From positions 1 through 64,000 of the forward strand of contig CAZUDI010000017.1 of the NCBI GenBank assembly GCA_964618975.1: a stretch of DNA of 64,000 nucleotides, given 5' to 3'. Positions 24,125 through 32,680 of the stretch are shown in pieces. The translations under genes were made by a program, and so were the position numbers. The notes under the pieces were generated by a model, which saw only the letters and a list, made by a program, of their open reading frames with translations, had not been told where the DNA came from and made no database searches. The DNA is from CAZUDI01 sp964618975. GTDB taxonomy: Bacteria; Desulfobacterota; Desulfomonilia; UBA1062. Numbering within the stretch: the stretch's first letter is position 1; every line of letters starts with the position of its first letter.

Positions 24125-25732
24125 TCACGGACGCCGGAAGGCGTCCGAGCCGAATTCCTCCGCGAGATTGAGGTGCACCCATAAAGGCGATGCATGTACC
24201 TCGCTGTGATCGGCGTCGATCCAGAGATCCAGGTCCTCGGCCACGAAAACCGCATCCTGGAGGGTGCCGTGCGTCAGGGGGTCGCCGTCACGGCGGAAGG
24301 TATGTCCCTCACCGCCGAGGGTGCCGTCCAGGCCACAGCGGTCGGTCACCATTACGCGCGCCAGCCCGGGGTTCATGGCATAGCCGAATTGGGACTTGTT
24401 ATCCGCAAAGCGCTGCATGATGCGGGCATAGCGGGCATTGACCGGCCAGGAAAGCAGCCGGTAGTCGGTGATGGCACAGTTGGCGGTGACAAGGGTCTGC
24501 TCCACCTGCCCGATGACATAGGGGGCAAAGACCGGATCGAGCCAATCAGGCGGGGTATTGTGGGTGCGGGTGAAAAAGGGCCCGCCCGGGTTGCCGCACA
24601 GAAGCTCGCCCCACAGCAGGCCTCCTGACTCCTCCACCACCACCCCGCCCGAGGCCGGGTCCATGATGAGCATGCTGTAGCCGGTGGTGCGCGGCGAGCC
24701 CTCGACGAGGTCGAGCGCCTCAACCACGTCGGCGCTGAACTGCAACACCTGGCGACACAGCAGGAAGAACGGCACCCCGAGGATCGTGGCCGAGCGTCCC
24801 GTCAGGGTGGTTTCCCCGAAGGTTAGCCCGGAGGCATTCATGCCGGTCAGTCCGCCGATGTAGCCGGCCCACCCCAGGGAGGCGAAGGGGCGGCTGCCCT
24901 CGGTGGCCGGCTCATAGAGGGTCAGCACCGAATTCTGCATCAGGGTGGGCATCCAGGGGAAGTCGAGCACCCGGGCAAAGACCGTGCGTCCCTGCTCGCT
25001 GGCATCCCCCCAGGCGCCGAAGATGGTGCAGCCGCCGGGGGAAATCGATCCCAGGGCCTTGATCGTCCGCGAAGTCTGCCCGAGCAGAAAAAACCGCAGT
25101 GCGGCGGGTACGTCGCCGAGCTCGTCGGATAACCCCGGGATCTCACCCAGGGTGAGCTGGTCGTCAAAATCCTGGCTGAGTTTCTCCAGGCGCATGGAGA
25201 GGCTCGCCAGGTAATCCGTGGTATCGAGAAAGGTATGCAGTCCGATAATCTTCAGGTAGGGCACCCCGGCGGCCTCACAGATGCCCTGGAGCTCCTCGCG
25301 GAAATAACCCGGGATGAAGGGCTCCATAATCTCGCCCACGATCCCCAGCAGGACCGGCCCCAGCTCGTTGAGGATCGCCCGTGTGCTATCGTCCATGCCC
25401 GCACCACCGAGGAGCTCGGCGGTCACCGAGGCGAGGTTCTCGAGGATCTGCTCCCTAAGCAGTGTGCCGTGCTGGAGGCCCATCTCATAGGGCGTGCCCT
25501 TGAGGTGCAGGATATACAGCCCGCAGGCCTGCTCCAGCCAGCCCGCACCGCAGCGGGCCAAGTATATGCGCTCCCCGTCACAGGCGAACTCCTCCAACTC
25601 CCCCGCGAAGTGCTCATCGTTCGAGGATTTGCCCTTTGCAGCATCTCCCCCTGAGGAAAGGATGCCCGTATCCGACGAGGAGCACGCCGCCATCAGGATA
25701 AGACAAAGGATCCACAGAACCGCTCGTTTCAT
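24125..25732 (-). CDS. C45-family (acyl-transferase-like) N-terminal-nucleophile lipoprotein
   Basis: About 535 residues. The signal MKRAVLWILCLILMAACSSS has a clear lipobox (LMAAC), so the protein is membrane anchored. The first part carries GTPYEMGLQHGTLLREQI, typical of C45/phospholipase-B-like proteins. The nucleophile is the Cys in SPGGCTIFGAWGDASEQGRTVFARVLDFPW, where internal cleavage before Cys would activate the enzyme. GGLTGMNASGLTFGETTL and ENSGG-like VVVEESGGLLWG follow. Members include isopenicillin-N acyltransferase and amide hydrolases; the substrate is unknown. ATG at 25732 is preferred: GGGGAGG is 6 bases upstream. Confidence 0.85.
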   Translation of the reverse strand: MKRAVLWILCLILMAACSSSDTGILSSGGDAAKGKSSNDEHFAGELEEFACDGERIYLARCGAGWLEQACGLYILHLKGTPYEMGLQHGTLLREQILENLASVTAELLGGAGMDDSTRAILNELGPVLLGIVGEIMEPFIPGYFREELQGICEAAGVPYLKIIGLHTFLDTTDYLASLSMRLEKLSQDFDDQLTLGEIPGLSDELGDVPAALRFFLLGQTSRTIKALGSISPGGCTIFGAWGDASEQGRTVFARVLDFPWMPTLMQNSVLTLYEPATEGSRPFASLGWAGYIGGLTGMNASGLTFGETTLTGRSATILGVPFFLLCRQVLQFSADVVEALDLVEGSPRTTGYSMLIMDPASGGVVVEESGGLLWGELLCGNPGGPFFTRTHNTPPDWLDPVFAPYVIGQVEQTLVTANCAITDYRLLSWPVNARYARIMQRFADNKSQFGYAMNPGLARVMVTDRCGLDGTLGGEGHTFRRDGDPLTHGTLQDAVFVAEDLDLWIDADHSEVHASPLWVHLNLAEEFGSDAFRRP

Positions 25733-25756
25733 GGCCACCCTCCCCTAACAGAAAAA

Positions 25757-25840
25757 TCATGGGGATGAACCCCAGGGCAAGCCCTGGACCCTGCTTTCCG
25801 CCGCAAGCGGCGGGGAATTTGACCCTCCGGCCATTAAACA
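25757..25840 (+). repeat. Dispersed palindromic repeat, copy 6 (best preserved, reference copy)
   Basis: Three palindromes in order: ATGGGGATGAACCCC, then CCAGGGCAAGCCCTGG (perfect), then after ACCCTGCTTT the third, CCGCCGCAAGCGGCGG (perfect), followed by GGAATTTGACCCTCC and GGCCATTAAAC. About 84 bp. It lies between mazG and the C45 lipoprotein gene. Confidence 0.9.
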
Positions 25841-25981
25841 TCTACCATAACAGGCCCTTTTCTACCCCATCATTTCTGTTATAACGACCACCCCCGACAC
25901 CGTCAAGGCACCCACCCCTGCGCGGCAAGGCATGCGGTAAGGAGCGCGCCGCCGCCCTGTGGCGGCCGTGTCTTGCTTGCG

Positions 25982-26758
25982 TCAGTCGCCTTCTTTCTTG
26001 GTCTGCTCCCAGATACGGTCCATCTCCTCCAGCCCCATCTCTTCCAGGGAGACCCCCTGGCGGAGGGCCTCTTGCTCGATCACGCCGAAGCGCTCGCGGA
26101 ACTTGCGGTTCGTGCGGCGCAGCGCCAGCTCGGGATCGACCTGAAGGAACCGTGCCAGGTTGACCACACAAAAAAGCAGGTCGCCGATCTCCTCCGCGAT
26201 CTGCTCCGTCGCGCGGGCCTCCACGGCCCGGGTCAGCTCTTCGGTCTCCTCCTTGAGCTTGTCGAACACGCCAGAGATGTCCGGCCAGTCGAAACCCACC
26301 CGCGCGGCGGCCCCCTGCAGCTTTCTTGCCATAAGGAGCGCTGGCAGACCTTGTGGGATGCCATCCAGCAGGGAGGATCGTTCGCCTTTGCCCGGCTCCT
26401 GACGCTTCAGGAGCTCCCAGTTCCGGACCACCTCGCCGGCGTCTGCCACCTGCAGCTCGCCGAAGACATGGGGGTGCCGGTGGATCAGCTTCTCGCACAG
26501 CCCATCGATGACCTCGGTCAGCGTGAAGGTGCCCCCATCCCGGGCGATAAGGCTGTGAAACACCACCTGCAACAGCACATCCCCGAGCTCCTCCCGGATA
26601 TGCGCCGCATCGTCACTTTCGATGGCATCCACCAGCTCGTAGGCCTCCTCCACGGCATGACGCGCCAGGCTGTGATGGTCCTGCTGGGCATCCCAGGGGC
26701 AGCCGCCCGGAGCCCGGAGCCTCTCCATGATCCCGATGAGCCGGTCAAACGTCTCCAT
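25982..26758 (-). CDS. mazG: Nucleoside triphosphate pyrophosphohydrolase MazG
   Basis: A 258-residue two-domain enzyme that hydrolyses nucleoside triphosphates to monophosphates and pyrophosphate, helping clear damaged or excess nucleotides and ppGpp precursors. The start reads FDRLIGIMERLRAPGGCPWDAQQDHHSL. Domain 1 has the metal site HAVEEAYELVDAI with EELGDVLLQVVFHS; domain 2 has KEETEELTRAVE with EEIGDLLFCVVNLARFLQVDPE. Full family length. ATG at 26758 with GGAGAGAGGGG upstream fits better than the longer frame from 26794. Confidence 0.95.
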   Translation of the reverse strand: METFDRLIGIMERLRAPGGCPWDAQQDHHSLARHAVEEAYELVDAIESDDAAHIREELGDVLLQVVFHSLIARDGGTFTLTEVIDGLCEKLIHRHPHVFGELQVADAGEVVRNWELLKRQEPGKGERSSLLDGIPQGLPALLMARKLQGAAARVGFDWPDISGVFDKLKEETEELTRAVEARATEQIAEEIGDLLFCVVNLARFLQVDPELALRRTNRKFRERFGVIEQEALRQGVSLEEMGLEEMDRIWEQTKKEGD

Positions 26759-26920
26759 CCCCTCTCTCCTTAAAAAACATGCTGTTTCCTTCAATCAGAG
26801 ACACAACTCTTCCCAATTTCCCGCAAACCACCCCTGAAACGGCGCACCGCACACCCTCGCGCTTTCGCCAGTTGCCTCGGCGATACATCTGTGCTAAAGC
26901 GAAAACCAAGGAGGACAACC

Positions 26921-27124
26921 ATGATCGGCGGATTAGGAATGACTGAACTCATTATCATCCTGGTGATCGTGCTCATCATATTCGGGGCCGGCAAGATCCC
27001 GGAGGTCGGCGGGGCCTTGGGAAAGGGCATCAAGAACTTCAAATCGGCGGTCACCGAGCCGGAGGAGAAGACCCCGCAGGCCGACATCGAGAACAAGAAC
27101 AAGGAGAATCAATCCCCGCAGTAG
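26921..27124 (+). CDS. tatA: Sec-independent translocase subunit TatA
   Basis: A 67-residue protein with the TatA layout: a short N-terminus, one membrane helix (TELIIILVIVLIIFGAGKI), then the amphipathic helix (PEVGGALGKGIKNFKSAV) after the FGxxKxPE hinge, then an acidic, Lys-rich tail. TatA oligomers form the pore for folded proteins. No tatB or tatC is adjacent; solitary tatA genes are common. Start ATG at 26921 with AAGGAGG upstream. Confidence 0.95.
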   Translation: MIGGLGMTELIIILVIVLIIFGAGKIPEVGGALGKGIKNFKSAVTEPEEKTPQADIENKNKENQSPQ

Positions 27125-27130
27125 CGGACC

Positions 27131-27559
27131 TCAGAGAGAATATATCCGGGCATCACTCAGGACCTTATAGCCCCCTTCAGCAAGCAGCTCCGTAATACGG
27201 GCGGCTTCCTTGGTTTCAATGATAAAGAGCGTCTTTGTCCCCTCTTGCAGGGTGAATGCGTAGGCACTGTCGATATTGATCCCCTCCCGGGAAAACAGAC
27301 TCGTCAGCTGCTGCATCCCTGCGGGCATGTCGACGATCTCGATCACCATCACATCCGCCAGCGCCACGGCAAAGCCCAGGCCCTTGAGGAGTTCGCGGGC
27401 CTTATTGGGCTCATTAACGAGCAGCTTAATGATGCCGAACTTGTCCGCGCTGGCGATGGTGAAGGCCTTGATATCGATATTTTTACCAATGATGGCCTCC
27501 ATGATCGCGTTGAGCTTGCCGGGTTTGTTCTCCACAAAGAGTGAGAGCTGGTGTGCCAT
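27131..27559 (-). CDS. Tandem ACT-domain protein
   Basis: A 142-residue protein made of two ACT domains: AHQLSLFVENKPGKLNAIMEAIIGKNIDIKAFTI and then QLTSLFSREGINIDSAYAFTL. ACT domains bind amino acids or related small molecules and regulate partners. It lies 10 bases after the phenylacetate-CoA ligase gene in the same direction, an association seen widely in anaerobes, so it may sense an aromatic amino acid or aryl acid and tune the ligase. AGGAGG precedes the ATG. Confidence 0.9.
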   Translation of the reverse strand: MAHQLSLFVENKPGKLNAIMEAIIGKNIDIKAFTIASADKFGIIKLLVNEPNKARELLKGLGFAVALADVMVIEIVDMPAGMQQLTSLFSREGINIDSAYAFTLQEGTKTLFIIETKEAARITELLAEGGYKVLSDARIYSL

Positions 27560-27569
27560 TATATCCTCC

Positions 27570-28859
27570 TCAAATCTCGCGGTTGTCGATGACCCGCACC
27601 GCCTTGCCCTGAGCCACGGGAATGCTGCCTGGCTCGCACAGGTCCACCTCGGGCGTGATGAGAAGCTCGTCCCTGAGCTCCAGGGTGATCCTCTTTCTCA
27701 GTCGCTCGAGCAGCGTTAGGTCGCCTGAGAACAGGTTCGGGTCCAGTTCCACCCTGACGATCATGTGATCGTTGTGGCCGCGCGACTCGAGGATGATCTG
27801 GTAATTGCGGCCCACACCCTCGATGCCGATGAGCACCTGCTCCACCTGGATCGGAAAGATATTGACCCCTTTGAGGATCAGCATGTCGTCGGAGCGCCCC
27901 GTGATCCTGCGGATACGCCGGTGGGTCCGGCCGCAGGCGCATTCTCCGGGGATGAGGGCGGTGAGGTCCTTGGTGCGATATCGGATAATGGGCATGGCCT
28001 CGCGCGTCAGGGTCGTCAGGAGCAACTCCCCCTCTTCGCCCGGTGCAACCGGCTCCAGGGTGGCGGGATTGACGATCTCGATGAGGTAGGCATCCTCCCA
28101 CAGGTGCATGCCCTGACGCACCTGGCATTCAAAGGCCACGCCGGGGCCGTTCATCTCGGAAAGCCCGTAGGAGTTGTAGGCCTCGATCCCGTAGAAGGCA
28201 TCGATCTTTCTGCGTGTTTCCTCGGAATGCGGCTCGGCACCCACGATCGCCCGCCTGAGGTGCGGAAACTCCTTCCGCGGGTCTACGCCCATGGCATCGA
28301 GGGTATCCGCGAGATGCAGGGCATAGCTCGGAATCACATGGATGGTACTGACGTCGAACTCCTTCATGAACTTGAGCTGACGCTTGGTGTTGCCCGGCCC
28401 GGTGGGGATGGTCAGGCAACCCAACCGTTCGGCGCCGTAGTGGAGGCCCAGCCCCCCGGTGAACAGGCCGTAGCCGATCATATTCTGGAAGACATCCGAG
28501 CGGCGCACCCCAATCATATACATGCAGCGTGTCACAAGCTCGGTCCACCTGTCAATGTCATGCGCCGAATGATAGACCACGGTGGGAACACCGGTGGTTC
28601 CGGACGAGGAGTGCAGGCGGATCACGTCGTCCAGGGAGGTGCTCACCATTCCATAGGGATAGGCATCGCGGAGATCCTGCTTGGTGGTAACGGGAAGCTT
28701 GCGGATGTCGGCAAGATCTCTGATGACGTAGTCGGCCAGACCCTGCTGGCGATAGAAGGGGGCCTTAGATGCCCTCTCCAAGGTGTCCCTGAGCCGCACG
28801 AGCTGCAGTTCCTCCAATGCGTCCCTGGACATGCACTCTGCATCTTTATCCCAATACAT
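27570..28859 (-). CDS. paaK: Phenylacetate-CoA ligase
   Basis: A 429-residue AMP-forming ligase that activates phenylacetate or indoleacetate with ATP and CoA. The ATP/AMP-binding motif is LHSSSGTTGVPTVV; the adenylate site YNSYGLSEMNGPGVAFEC and RYRTKDLT follow, and then GRSDDMLILKGVNIFPIQVEQVL. The C-terminal hinge domain ends QGKAVRVIDNREI, where Lys is catalytic. In anaerobes this protein commonly works with indolepyruvate:ferredoxin oxidoreductase. It is divergent from a TetR regulator and shares a palindromic operator; GAGGAGG precedes the ATG. Confidence 0.93.
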   Translation of the reverse strand: MYWDKDAECMSRDALEELQLVRLRDTLERASKAPFYRQQGLADYVIRDLADIRKLPVTTKQDLRDAYPYGMVSTSLDDVIRLHSSSGTTGVPTVVYHSAHDIDRWTELVTRCMYMIGVRRSDVFQNMIGYGLFTGGLGLHYGAERLGCLTIPTGPGNTKRQLKFMKEFDVSTIHVIPSYALHLADTLDAMGVDPRKEFPHLRRAIVGAEPHSEETRRKIDAFYGIEAYNSYGLSEMNGPGVAFECQVRQGMHLWEDAYLIEIVNPATLEPVAPGEEGELLLTTLTREAMPIIRYRTKDLTALIPGECACGRTHRRIRRITGRSDDMLILKGVNIFPIQVEQVLIGIEGVGRNYQIILESRGHNDHMIVRVELDPNLFSGDLTLLERLRKRITLELRDELLITPEVDLCEPGSIPVAQGKAVRVIDNREI

Positions 28860-28896
28860 GCTGTGTCCTCCTCAAGGTGGTGCTCACCAACGTCAA

Positions 28897-28933
28897 GGAG
28901 TAACACGGAAGCCGGAGCGTGTCAATTTGACAC
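28897..28933 (-). promoter_or_regulatory. paaK promoter with perfect palindromic operator
   Basis: The perfect palindrome GTGTCAATTTGACAC (28919-28933) contains the -35 (TTGACA, minus strand, 28920-28925) of a promoter whose weak -10 is TACTCC (28897-28902, spacer 17). A repressor at this site would block paaK. The neighbouring TetR gene is the obvious candidate. Confidence 0.65.
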
Positions 28934-28943
28934 CGGCAATGAC

Positions 28944-28972
28944 TTGACATCACATTTCAATTTTTATAATAA
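28944..28972 (+). promoter_or_regulatory. tetR promoter, start site at or next to the ATG
   Basis: TTGACA (28944-28949), then TATAAT (28965-28970, spacer 15) or TAATAA (28967-28972, spacer 17). Transcription should start at about 28976-28979, and the ATG is at 28979, so the mRNA would have no leader. Confidence 0.55.
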
Positions 28973-28978
28973 GATATC

Positions 28979-29569
28979 ATGATCCAGGGAGATAACCGCA
29001 GGGATCACATTCTCGACAGCGCCAAAGCGCTCCTTCTCAGCGAGGGCATCAAGGGTACCACCATGAGCAGCATCGCGCGCTATGCCCGGATGGGCAAGCC
29101 CCTCCTATACCAGCATTTCGACTCCAAGGATGCCATCATCACCGGGGTCATCGAAAGGGAGATCGCGCTGCTGAAAAGCACCATCACCCGCAACCTGGAG
29201 CACGAACCCAACGCCATCAGCCGCATCACCAAACTCTGGGCCAATGCCATCGACTTCTACGAGAAGGACGACTTCCTCCTGCACCTCCTGCGCGGCAACG
29301 ATCTGGGGCTTGCACCCTACCTCTACGAGAAATACATCCTGGAGGTCGAAACCTTTGTGGTCGGACTCCTGGAGGACATGGTCAAGTCGGCCGTGGAGGC
29401 CGACATCTTCAAGGAATGCGACAGCCGCATCGCCGCCTACATGGGATACAAGATCTACCAGGCCGGGACCTATGGGCGCACCGAGACCCTCAGGGATTTC
29501 ACCCCCTCCCAGATCATGGAAAAGACCATGCTCATAATGGGTTGGGGCATCATGAATCAGCTGCCGTGA
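28979..29569 (+). CDS. TetR-family transcriptional regulator
   Basis: A 196-residue regulator. The N-terminal helix-turn-helix is RRDHILDSAKALLLSEGIKGTTMSSIARYARMGKPLLYQHFDSKDAIITGVIERE, a full TetR DNA-binding domain. The C-terminal part is helical (ligand pocket) and contains LWANAIDFYEKDDFLLHLL. It is divergent from paaK, with a perfect palindrome between, so it probably represses paaK and is released by an aryl-CoA or related ligand. No Shine-Dalgarno is present before the ATG. Confidence 0.9.
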   Translation: MIQGDNRRDHILDSAKALLLSEGIKGTTMSSIARYARMGKPLLYQHFDSKDAIITGVIEREIALLKSTITRNLEHEPNAISRITKLWANAIDFYEKDDFLLHLLRGNDLGLAPYLYEKYILEVETFVVGLLEDMVKSAVEADIFKECDSRIAAYMGYKIYQAGTYGRTETLRDFTPSQIMEKTMLIMGWGIMNQLP

Positions 29570-29915
29570 CCTCACCGGTCGTTCCCGATCGCCCCTGATC
29601 TGCCCCTTACACCGCTGCCACGCCCGGAAACGGGACCATCACAGAGGGGTACGCCCCAGCGACAGACCGGGACCCTTTCGAAAGTGCCAGCGGCGGGAAA
29701 GGTGCCCCCGCGCGACCAGGGGGACTCAAAAGAAATTCATTTCCACACCGGGAAGAAAATTATTTCACAATAATGGTACAGCCGCGTCATGCTTGAATTA
29801 CCGAAATTAATATAATGCATCAAAACAAGCCATTAGAATCTTTTTTGACGGGCAAAAACCGGGCATACTTTTTGCTCATCATGCGTTGCTTTGAATCTTT
29901 AGAGGAGGACACCCA
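29570..29915. other. Intergenic, 346 bp
   Basis: A repeat copy (29640-29712), then about 170 AT-rich bases (29720-29890) that probably hold the promoter of the radical SAM gene. TTGACG ... TACTTT near 29849-29875 is the best candidate, but the spacing is short. Confidence 0.4.
29640..29712 (+). repeat. Dispersed palindromic repeat, copy 7 (diverged)
   Basis: GAGGGGTACGCCCC, AGCGACAGACCGGGACCCTT, a decayed third palindrome ending CAGCGGCGGG, then AAAGGTGCCCCC. Order and spacing match the family. Confidence 0.55.
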
Positions 29916-31544
29916 ATGAAAATGAGTGATCGAATTAAGGGAGGATCCAAACAGCTCGCCGTCAATCTCAGCACCGAGCGCATCGTGCGCTACGTGCAGA
30001 AGTCTCCGGAAAAGAACTTTGACAAGATGATCAGAACCCTGGCTCACCTGGGGAAATTTTTCGGCAACGCCGAGCCCTTCGAGAAGTTCATCGGCTGGAT
30101 CGAGGCCAACCCGGGATCACGCCAGTGGTTCATTAACCTCATGCACAAGGACCAGGCTCAGGCGGCCAACGTCGTCAAACTTCTTTTCGGCAACTGCTCC
30201 CTGAAATGGATCGACATGAGCAAACGGCTTGAGGCCCTCTATGGCTTCACGGCCCCCTACTCCATCCTCATCAGTCCCACCATGCGCTGCAACCTGCAGT
30301 GCAAGGGGTGTTATGCGGAGAATTACAAACGCGACGGCGACATGCCCCTTGAAACCTTCGACAGCATCGTCACCCAGGGCAAGGCGCTCGGCACCCACCT
30401 CTACACCATCCTGGGCGGCGAACCCTTCGTGCGCTTCGACGATATCGCCGCCATGGCCTCCAAGCACGATGACTGCCTGTTCCAGGTCTTCACCAACGGC
30501 ACCCTCATCACGGAAGCCATCGCCGAGCGTATCGCCGAGCTCAAGAACGTGATCGTGGTCTTCAGCGTCAACGGGGACCGGGACGAGGTGGACTACATGC
30601 GCGGCGAGGGGGTCTATGACCGGGTGATCGAGTCCATCGATATGCTCAACCGACGCGCCCTCATGTTCGGCATGTCGCTCGTCCTGACCTCGCGCAATCA
30701 CCACCTCATGACCAGCGAGGCCTTTTACAAGACCTGGGAGGCCCGCGGGGTCATGTTCGCCTGGAACTTCCTCTTCATGCCCGTGGTCAAAAACCCGGAC
30801 CTCTCCCTCATGCCCACCCCGCAGCAGCGGGTCACCTATGGCGAGTACATCAAGGAATATCGCGAGCAGCACCCGCTGTTCATCATGGACTTCTGGGCCG
30901 ACGCCCCGGCCGTACACGGCTGCATCGCCGGCGGGCGCCGCTACCTGCATATCAATCATCGCGGCGACGTTGAACCCTGCATCTTTGCGCATTTCGCCAC
31001 CCATAACATTCACCAGCACTCCCTGCTCGAGGCCCTCAAGTCGCCCTTCTTCACCGCCATCCGCCAGCACCAGCCCCACACGGACAACCTGCTCCGTCCC
31101 TGCATGATCATCGACAATCCCGAGGTCCTGCGCAATGCCTGCGCCCGCCACAATGCACGCCCCACGGCCGAGGGCGCACGCGAGCTGATCGAGGATCCCG
31201 CGATCCGCGCCGCCATCGACGCCTACGCCCAGGAAGCGGCCCGGGTGGTGGACCCGGTCTGGCGCGACAAATACCAGAAGCAGATCCAGGACTTGCTCCA
31301 ACGCCGGCGCTCCTATCCCGAGGGCCTCGACCGCCTGGGCTACCGGCTCAACCGTGAGACCTTCCTCGATACGACGGAGAACATCCTGAAGCAGGATGCC
31401 GCGTACACAGAGGTCCTGCTCGAGGAGGCCCGGCAGGCCCATGCAGAATACCAGGACAACGCAGAGCTACACATGCAGACCGAAAAGGACTTCGAAACCG
31501 CTCACGATGAGTACCAGCCGCGCGCCAGCCGCGCCATCATATAG
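29916..31544 (+). CDS. Radical SAM protein with extended N- and C-terminal regions
   Basis: A 542-residue cytoplasmic protein. The first 110 residues are helical and hold no cysteine motif. The radical SAM core starts at SILISPTMRCNLQCKGCYAENYKR (CxxxCxxC for the 4Fe-4S cluster), with YTILGGEPFVRFDDI as the SAM-binding GGE motif. Near residue 340, GCIAGGRRYLHINHRGDVEPCIFAH resembles a SPASM-like second cluster region with few Cys, and CMIIDNPEVLRNACARHNARP follows. A patatin phospholipase gene follows after 18 bases. The substrate is unknown; a lipid or peptide modification is possible. GAGGAGG precedes the ATG. Confidence 0.82.
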   Translation: MKMSDRIKGGSKQLAVNLSTERIVRYVQKSPEKNFDKMIRTLAHLGKFFGNAEPFEKFIGWIEANPGSRQWFINLMHKDQAQAANVVKLLFGNCSLKWIDMSKRLEALYGFTAPYSILISPTMRCNLQCKGCYAENYKRDGDMPLETFDSIVTQGKALGTHLYTILGGEPFVRFDDIAAMASKHDDCLFQVFTNGTLITEAIAERIAELKNVIVVFSVNGDRDEVDYMRGEGVYDRVIESIDMLNRRALMFGMSLVLTSRNHHLMTSEAFYKTWEARGVMFAWNFLFMPVVKNPDLSLMPTPQQRVTYGEYIKEYREQHPLFIMDFWADAPAVHGCIAGGRRYLHINHRGDVEPCIFAHFATHNIHQHSLLEALKSPFFTAIRQHQPHTDNLLRPCMIIDNPEVLRNACARHNARPTAEGARELIEDPAIRAAIDAYAQEAARVVDPVWRDKYQKQIQDLLQRRRSYPEGLDRLGYRLNRETFLDTTENILKQDAAYTEVLLEEARQAHAEYQDNAELHMQTEKDFETAHDEYQPRASRAII

Positions 31545-31562
31545 GCCCCGGGGAGGGATGCC

Positions 31563-32507
31563 GTGAAAGATTACCAGACTGCTTTGGTTCTCGGAGGGGG
31601 GGGCGTACGGTGCATGGCCCATGTGGGCGTGTTCAAGGCGCTGCACGAACACGGCATCGAACCGGATCTCATTGTGGGCAGCAGCATCGGTTCGGTCTTC
31701 GGTGCCGTGTACGCCTATATCCGTGACCCATCGCTGGTGGAGGGGTTTGCCGAGCGCTTCGCCAACAACGCCATGCTCAGGAAGATGGAGCGTTCCCTGC
31801 AGCGCCGCGGCGGGAACCTCCTCGCCAGGGGCGTCTCCGTGATGAGCTTCGCGTGTGGGGTCCTGCATGCCTTCTGGCGTCAGGGGATCCTCTCGGAGGA
31901 TCTGGTGAAGAGGTACTATAACAACATCCTCGGCGAAGGCGTGCTGTTCTCGAACCGCTTCCTGATCGAAGACACGGCTATCCCCTTTGCCGCCCTGACC
32001 ACGGACTACAGGACCGCCGAGGCGGTGGCCGTCACCAAGGGGGAACTGCCGACCTTCCTGTATGCGTCCAGCGCCTTCCCCGGGCTGTGCAAACCCGTCC
32101 TTCACGGGGGCCGCATGCTCATGGACGGCGGCATCATCAGCGTGGTTCCGGTCATCGCGGCCCATATGCTCGGCGCACGCAAGATCATCGCCGTGGACAC
32201 CGAACCGACGGTCAAGCAGACGGCCTTCAAGACCGGCATCCAGGCCATCAACCTTGCCACGGATATTCGCGGGCACCGTCTCAACATCGTCGAGAAAAGC
32301 CTGGCCGACGTCGTCATTTCGCCCGACATCAAGAGCTATAAATTCTTCGAGTTCAGCAAAGCCACCGCCTGCAAGCAGGCCGGATACGAGGCCACCCTGA
32401 AGGCCCTTGACCGAATCGAGGCCGCGGCCGCCTGCCCGAAGGTTGACGAGAACATGTCTATCAAACGCAAGGCCATGGAGGCCTTCTACCCCTTTGCCGT
32501 AATCTAG
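31563..32507 (+). CDS. Patatin-like phospholipase
   Basis: A 314-residue serine hydrolase. The oxyanion site is LVLGGGGVRCMAHVGVFKAL, the nucleophile is in GSSIGSVFGA (GxSxG), and the catalytic Asp is in MDGGIISVVPV. It should hydrolyse acyl groups from lipids, with no signal peptide, so it acts inside the cell or at the inner face. GTG start at 31563 with GGGAGGGATGCC upstream. It is co-transcribed with the radical SAM gene. Confidence 0.9.
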   Translation: MKDYQTALVLGGGGVRCMAHVGVFKALHEHGIEPDLIVGSSIGSVFGAVYAYIRDPSLVEGFAERFANNAMLRKMERSLQRRGGNLLARGVSVMSFACGVLHAFWRQGILSEDLVKRYYNNILGEGVLFSNRFLIEDTAIPFAALTTDYRTAEAVAVTKGELPTFLYASSAFPGLCKPVLHGGRMLMDGGIISVVPVIAAHMLGARKIIAVDTEPTVKQTAFKTGIQAINLATDIRGHRLNIVEKSLADVVISPDIKSYKFFEFSKATACKQAGYEATLKALDRIEAAAACPKVDENMSIKRKAMEAFYPFAVI

Positions 32508-32562
32508 ACGCACCCGGGATGCAATCGGCAGGTTTCGGGGATCTCTGGCCGGAATGAGGCAC

Positions 32563-32601
32563 AACCGAGGGGCGCCACCTCCAGGGCGGCGCCCCTCGGT
32601 T
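32563..32601. terminator. Perfect 14-bp hairpin after the patatin gene
   Basis: AACCGAGGGGCGCC (32563-32576) pairs perfectly with 32588-32601 around an 11-base loop. It sits between convergent patatin and prs genes, and abuts a repeat copy. No long T-tract. Confidence 0.65.
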
Positions 32602-32660
32602 CATAACGGGCATGGCACCCCTTGGACCCCCGCCAGCCGCAGACGGCGGGGAAGGTCAGC
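32602..32660 (+). repeat. Dispersed palindromic repeat, copy 8 (short, diverged)
   Basis: CATAACGGGCATGGCACCCC, then TTGGACCCC, then CGCCAGCCGCAGACGGCGGGG and AAGGTC. The middle palindrome is lost and the third is CGCCagCCGCAGACGGCGG-like. It lies 21 bases past the prs stop codon. Confidence 0.5.
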
Positions 32661-32680
32661 GCTGGGGATAGGGGCCTGGG

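Noticed and set aside
29780..29805. Possible sigma-54 promoter before the radical SAM gene
   Set aside because: TGGTAC ... TGC has the wrong spacing between the GG and GC pairs.
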